A stretch of 6,070 nucleotides of DNA, taken from Rhizobiaceae bacterium (GTDB lineage: Bacteria; Pseudomonadota; Alphaproteobacteria; Rhizobiales; Rhizobiaceae). Positions 5,708-6,070 of this stretch are shown here, in pieces (the stretch's first letter is position 1; every line of letters starts with the position of its first letter). Where the stretch lies: contig CAJYRE010000537.1 of the NCBI GenBank assembly GCA_913776675.1, positions 1-6,070 on the forward strand. Reading direction: 5' to 3'. The notes below the pieces were generated by a model that saw only the letters and a list, made by a program, of their open reading frames with translations, searched no databases and was not told where the DNA came from. The position numbers were made by a program, and so were the translations under genes.

Positions 5708-5719
5708 TAAAACAGCACC
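5700..5719 (+). other. hairpin just upstream of the decarboxylase ribosome site
   Basis: GGTGCTG (5700-5706) and CAGCACC (5713-5719) form a perfect 7-bp stem with an ATAAAA loop. The 3' arm is followed directly by GGTAACC (5720-5726), which can pair with either of two upstream segments (5642-5647 or 5664-5669). The hairpin is followed by TTTG rather than a T run, so it is not an intrinsic terminator; control of translation start is more likely. Confidence 0.55.
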
Positions 5720-5736
5720 GGTAACCTTTGGAATAT

Positions 5737-5744
5737 GGAAGGGA
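5737..5744 (+). promoter_or_regulatory. ribosome binding site of ornithine decarboxylase
   Basis: GGAAGGGA lies seven bases before the ATG at 5752 and fixes that start. It is the endpoint that any leader switch would need to expose or hide. Confidence 0.7.
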
Positions 5745-5751
5745 TCAGCCG

Positions 5752-6070
5752 ATGACCACCGCTCGCATCCGTGACTTCATCAACACCCACCGTCCAGAAG
5801 GCCCTTGCCTTGTTGTGGACCTCGATGTTGTGCGCGACAACTACGGCGCATTCCGTCATGCGCTGCCCGATAGCGCCATTTACTACGCAGTAAAAGCCAA
5901 TCCTGCGCCAGAAGTTCTGTCGCTGCTGGCTTCGCTCGGCTCCAACTTCGATTGCGCCTCCGTGGCTGAAATCGAAATGGCGCTCGCCGCCGGTGCAACA
6001 CCATCGCGCGTTTCGTTTGGCAACACCATCAAGAAAGAACGGGATGTGGCCCGCGCGCATGCGCTCGGCA
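5752..6070 (+). CDS. ornithine decarboxylase, PLP-dependent fold III (eukaryotic-type), 3'-truncated
   Basis: The first 106 codons of a group IV decarboxylase of the alanine-racemase fold. It decarboxylates ornithine (some members also lysine) to putrescine (or cadaverine), the first step of polyamine synthesis, in the cytoplasm. The N-terminus (MTTARIRDFI, then GPCLVVDLDVV) is followed by YYAVKANP, in which Lys48 is the residue that forms the internal aldimine with pyridoxal phosphate. FDCASVAEIEMAL and SFGNTIK are further signature segments of the barrel. The frame runs open through the window end; the full protein is usually about 375-380 residues. The start at 5752 is supported by GGAAGGGA seven bases upstream and by the family N-terminus. 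Upstream is a long structured leader, so expression is probably controlled after transcription starts. Closely related proteins are known in Agrobacterium and Rhizobium. Symbols used for it vary (odc, speC, speF), so none is asserted. Confidence 0.95.
   Translation, partial: MTTARIRDFINTHRPEGPCLVVDLDVVRDNYGAFRHALPDSAIYYAVKANPAPEVLSLLASLGSNFDCASVAEIEMALAAGATPSRVSFGNTIKKERDVARAHALG

Larger units (their letters stand above)
5330..5751 (+). promoter_or_regulatory. structured 5' leader of ornithine decarboxylase (speF-type RNA motif region)
   Basis: About 420 bases precede the decarboxylase with no convincing long gene. A conserved RNA element called speF was described upstream of ornithine decarboxylase genes in alphaproteobacteria, including Agrobacterium. 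Assignment here rests on position and structure, not on a covariance-model search. Visible helices are: CTGGA/TCCAG (5398-5402/5412-5416); TCTC/GAGA (5423-5426/5435-5438); and a long hairpin 5466-5527 built from GGTG/CACC, GCCTTTCTAGT (5473-5483) with ACTGTAGAGGC (5512-5522), and an apical TCCGGC/GCCGGA (5488-5493/5503-5508). Further down are GCTCTC/GAGGGC (5590-5595/5602-5607), CGTTACCAGT/ACTGGTTACG (5641-5650/5661-5670, nine of ten paired) and GGTGCTG/CAGCACC (5700-5706/5713-5719). The last lies just ahead of the ribosome site. Control by polyamines or ornithine is the natural inference. Confidence 0.6.

Noticed and set aside
5532..5774. An 80-residue plus-strand frame overlapping the decarboxylase start
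   Set aside because: It begins with TTG without a ribosome site, crosses the decarboxylase start in another frame and resembles nothing.
5509..6060. A 183-residue minus-strand frame antisense to the decarboxylase
   Set aside because: It is a shadow of the decarboxylase codons; the plus-strand frame has clear family motifs.
1..6070. tRNA, rRNA, CRISPR arrays, insertion sequences or defence genes
   Set aside because: No cloverleaf, no regularly spaced direct repeats, and no transposase, integrase or nuclease motif was seen on either strand.

Overview
The window looks like a chromosomal stretch from an alphaproteobacterium of the order Rhizobiales, most likely Rhizobiaceae (Agrobacterium/Rhizobium-like). 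The basis is the protein similarity I recognise (2-keto-3-deoxy-6-phosphogluconate aldolase, a eukaryotic-type ornithine decarboxylase, a COG3683/COG2215 NicO pair) and intergenic palindromic repeats of the kind that litter Rhizobiales genomes. No database was searched; the taxon is an inference.

Layout. Bases 1-296 (+) are the 3' end of eda. The gap to the next gene (297-535) holds a 144-bp full-length imperfect palindrome (315-458) and then a strong GC-rich hairpin (464-494). A same-strand cluster follows: a DUF533/TerB-like membrane-anchored protein (536-1240), a RimJ/RimL-like GNAT acetyltransferase (1323-2018) and a 70-residue two-helix membrane protein (2015-2227) that overlaps the acetyltransferase by ATGA. 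This cluster runs tail-to-tail into a minus-strand group and overlaps it by 19 bp. Read 5'->3' on the minus strand, that group is a LysR regulator (5184-4258, TTG start), a periplasmic DUF1007 protein (4190-3543) and a NicO-family nickel/cobalt permease (3342-2209). DUF1007 and NicO proteins are a recurrent pair and probably form one metal-transport unit. A pair of inverted GC-rich palindromic repeats sits between them, and one copy appears to supply the NicO ribosome binding site and start codon.

Bases 5185-5751 separate the divergent LysR gene and ornithine decarboxylase (5752 onward, truncated by the window end). The LysR-proximal part is AT-rich and holds inverted TTTCA/TGAAA half-sites. 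The decarboxylase-proximal 400 bases are a highly structured mRNA leader in the position of the known alphaproteobacterial speF RNA motif. This leader is the most interesting part of the window. It has several strong hairpins and three mutually exclusive pairing segments close to the ribosome binding site. It also has a 46-codon upstream reading frame ending in a tandem stop (TGA TAA) inside the last hairpin. Together these suggest polyamine or ornithine control of decarboxylase expression, possibly through translation of a leader peptide.

No tRNA, rRNA, CRISPR array, insertion sequence or phage gene was seen.
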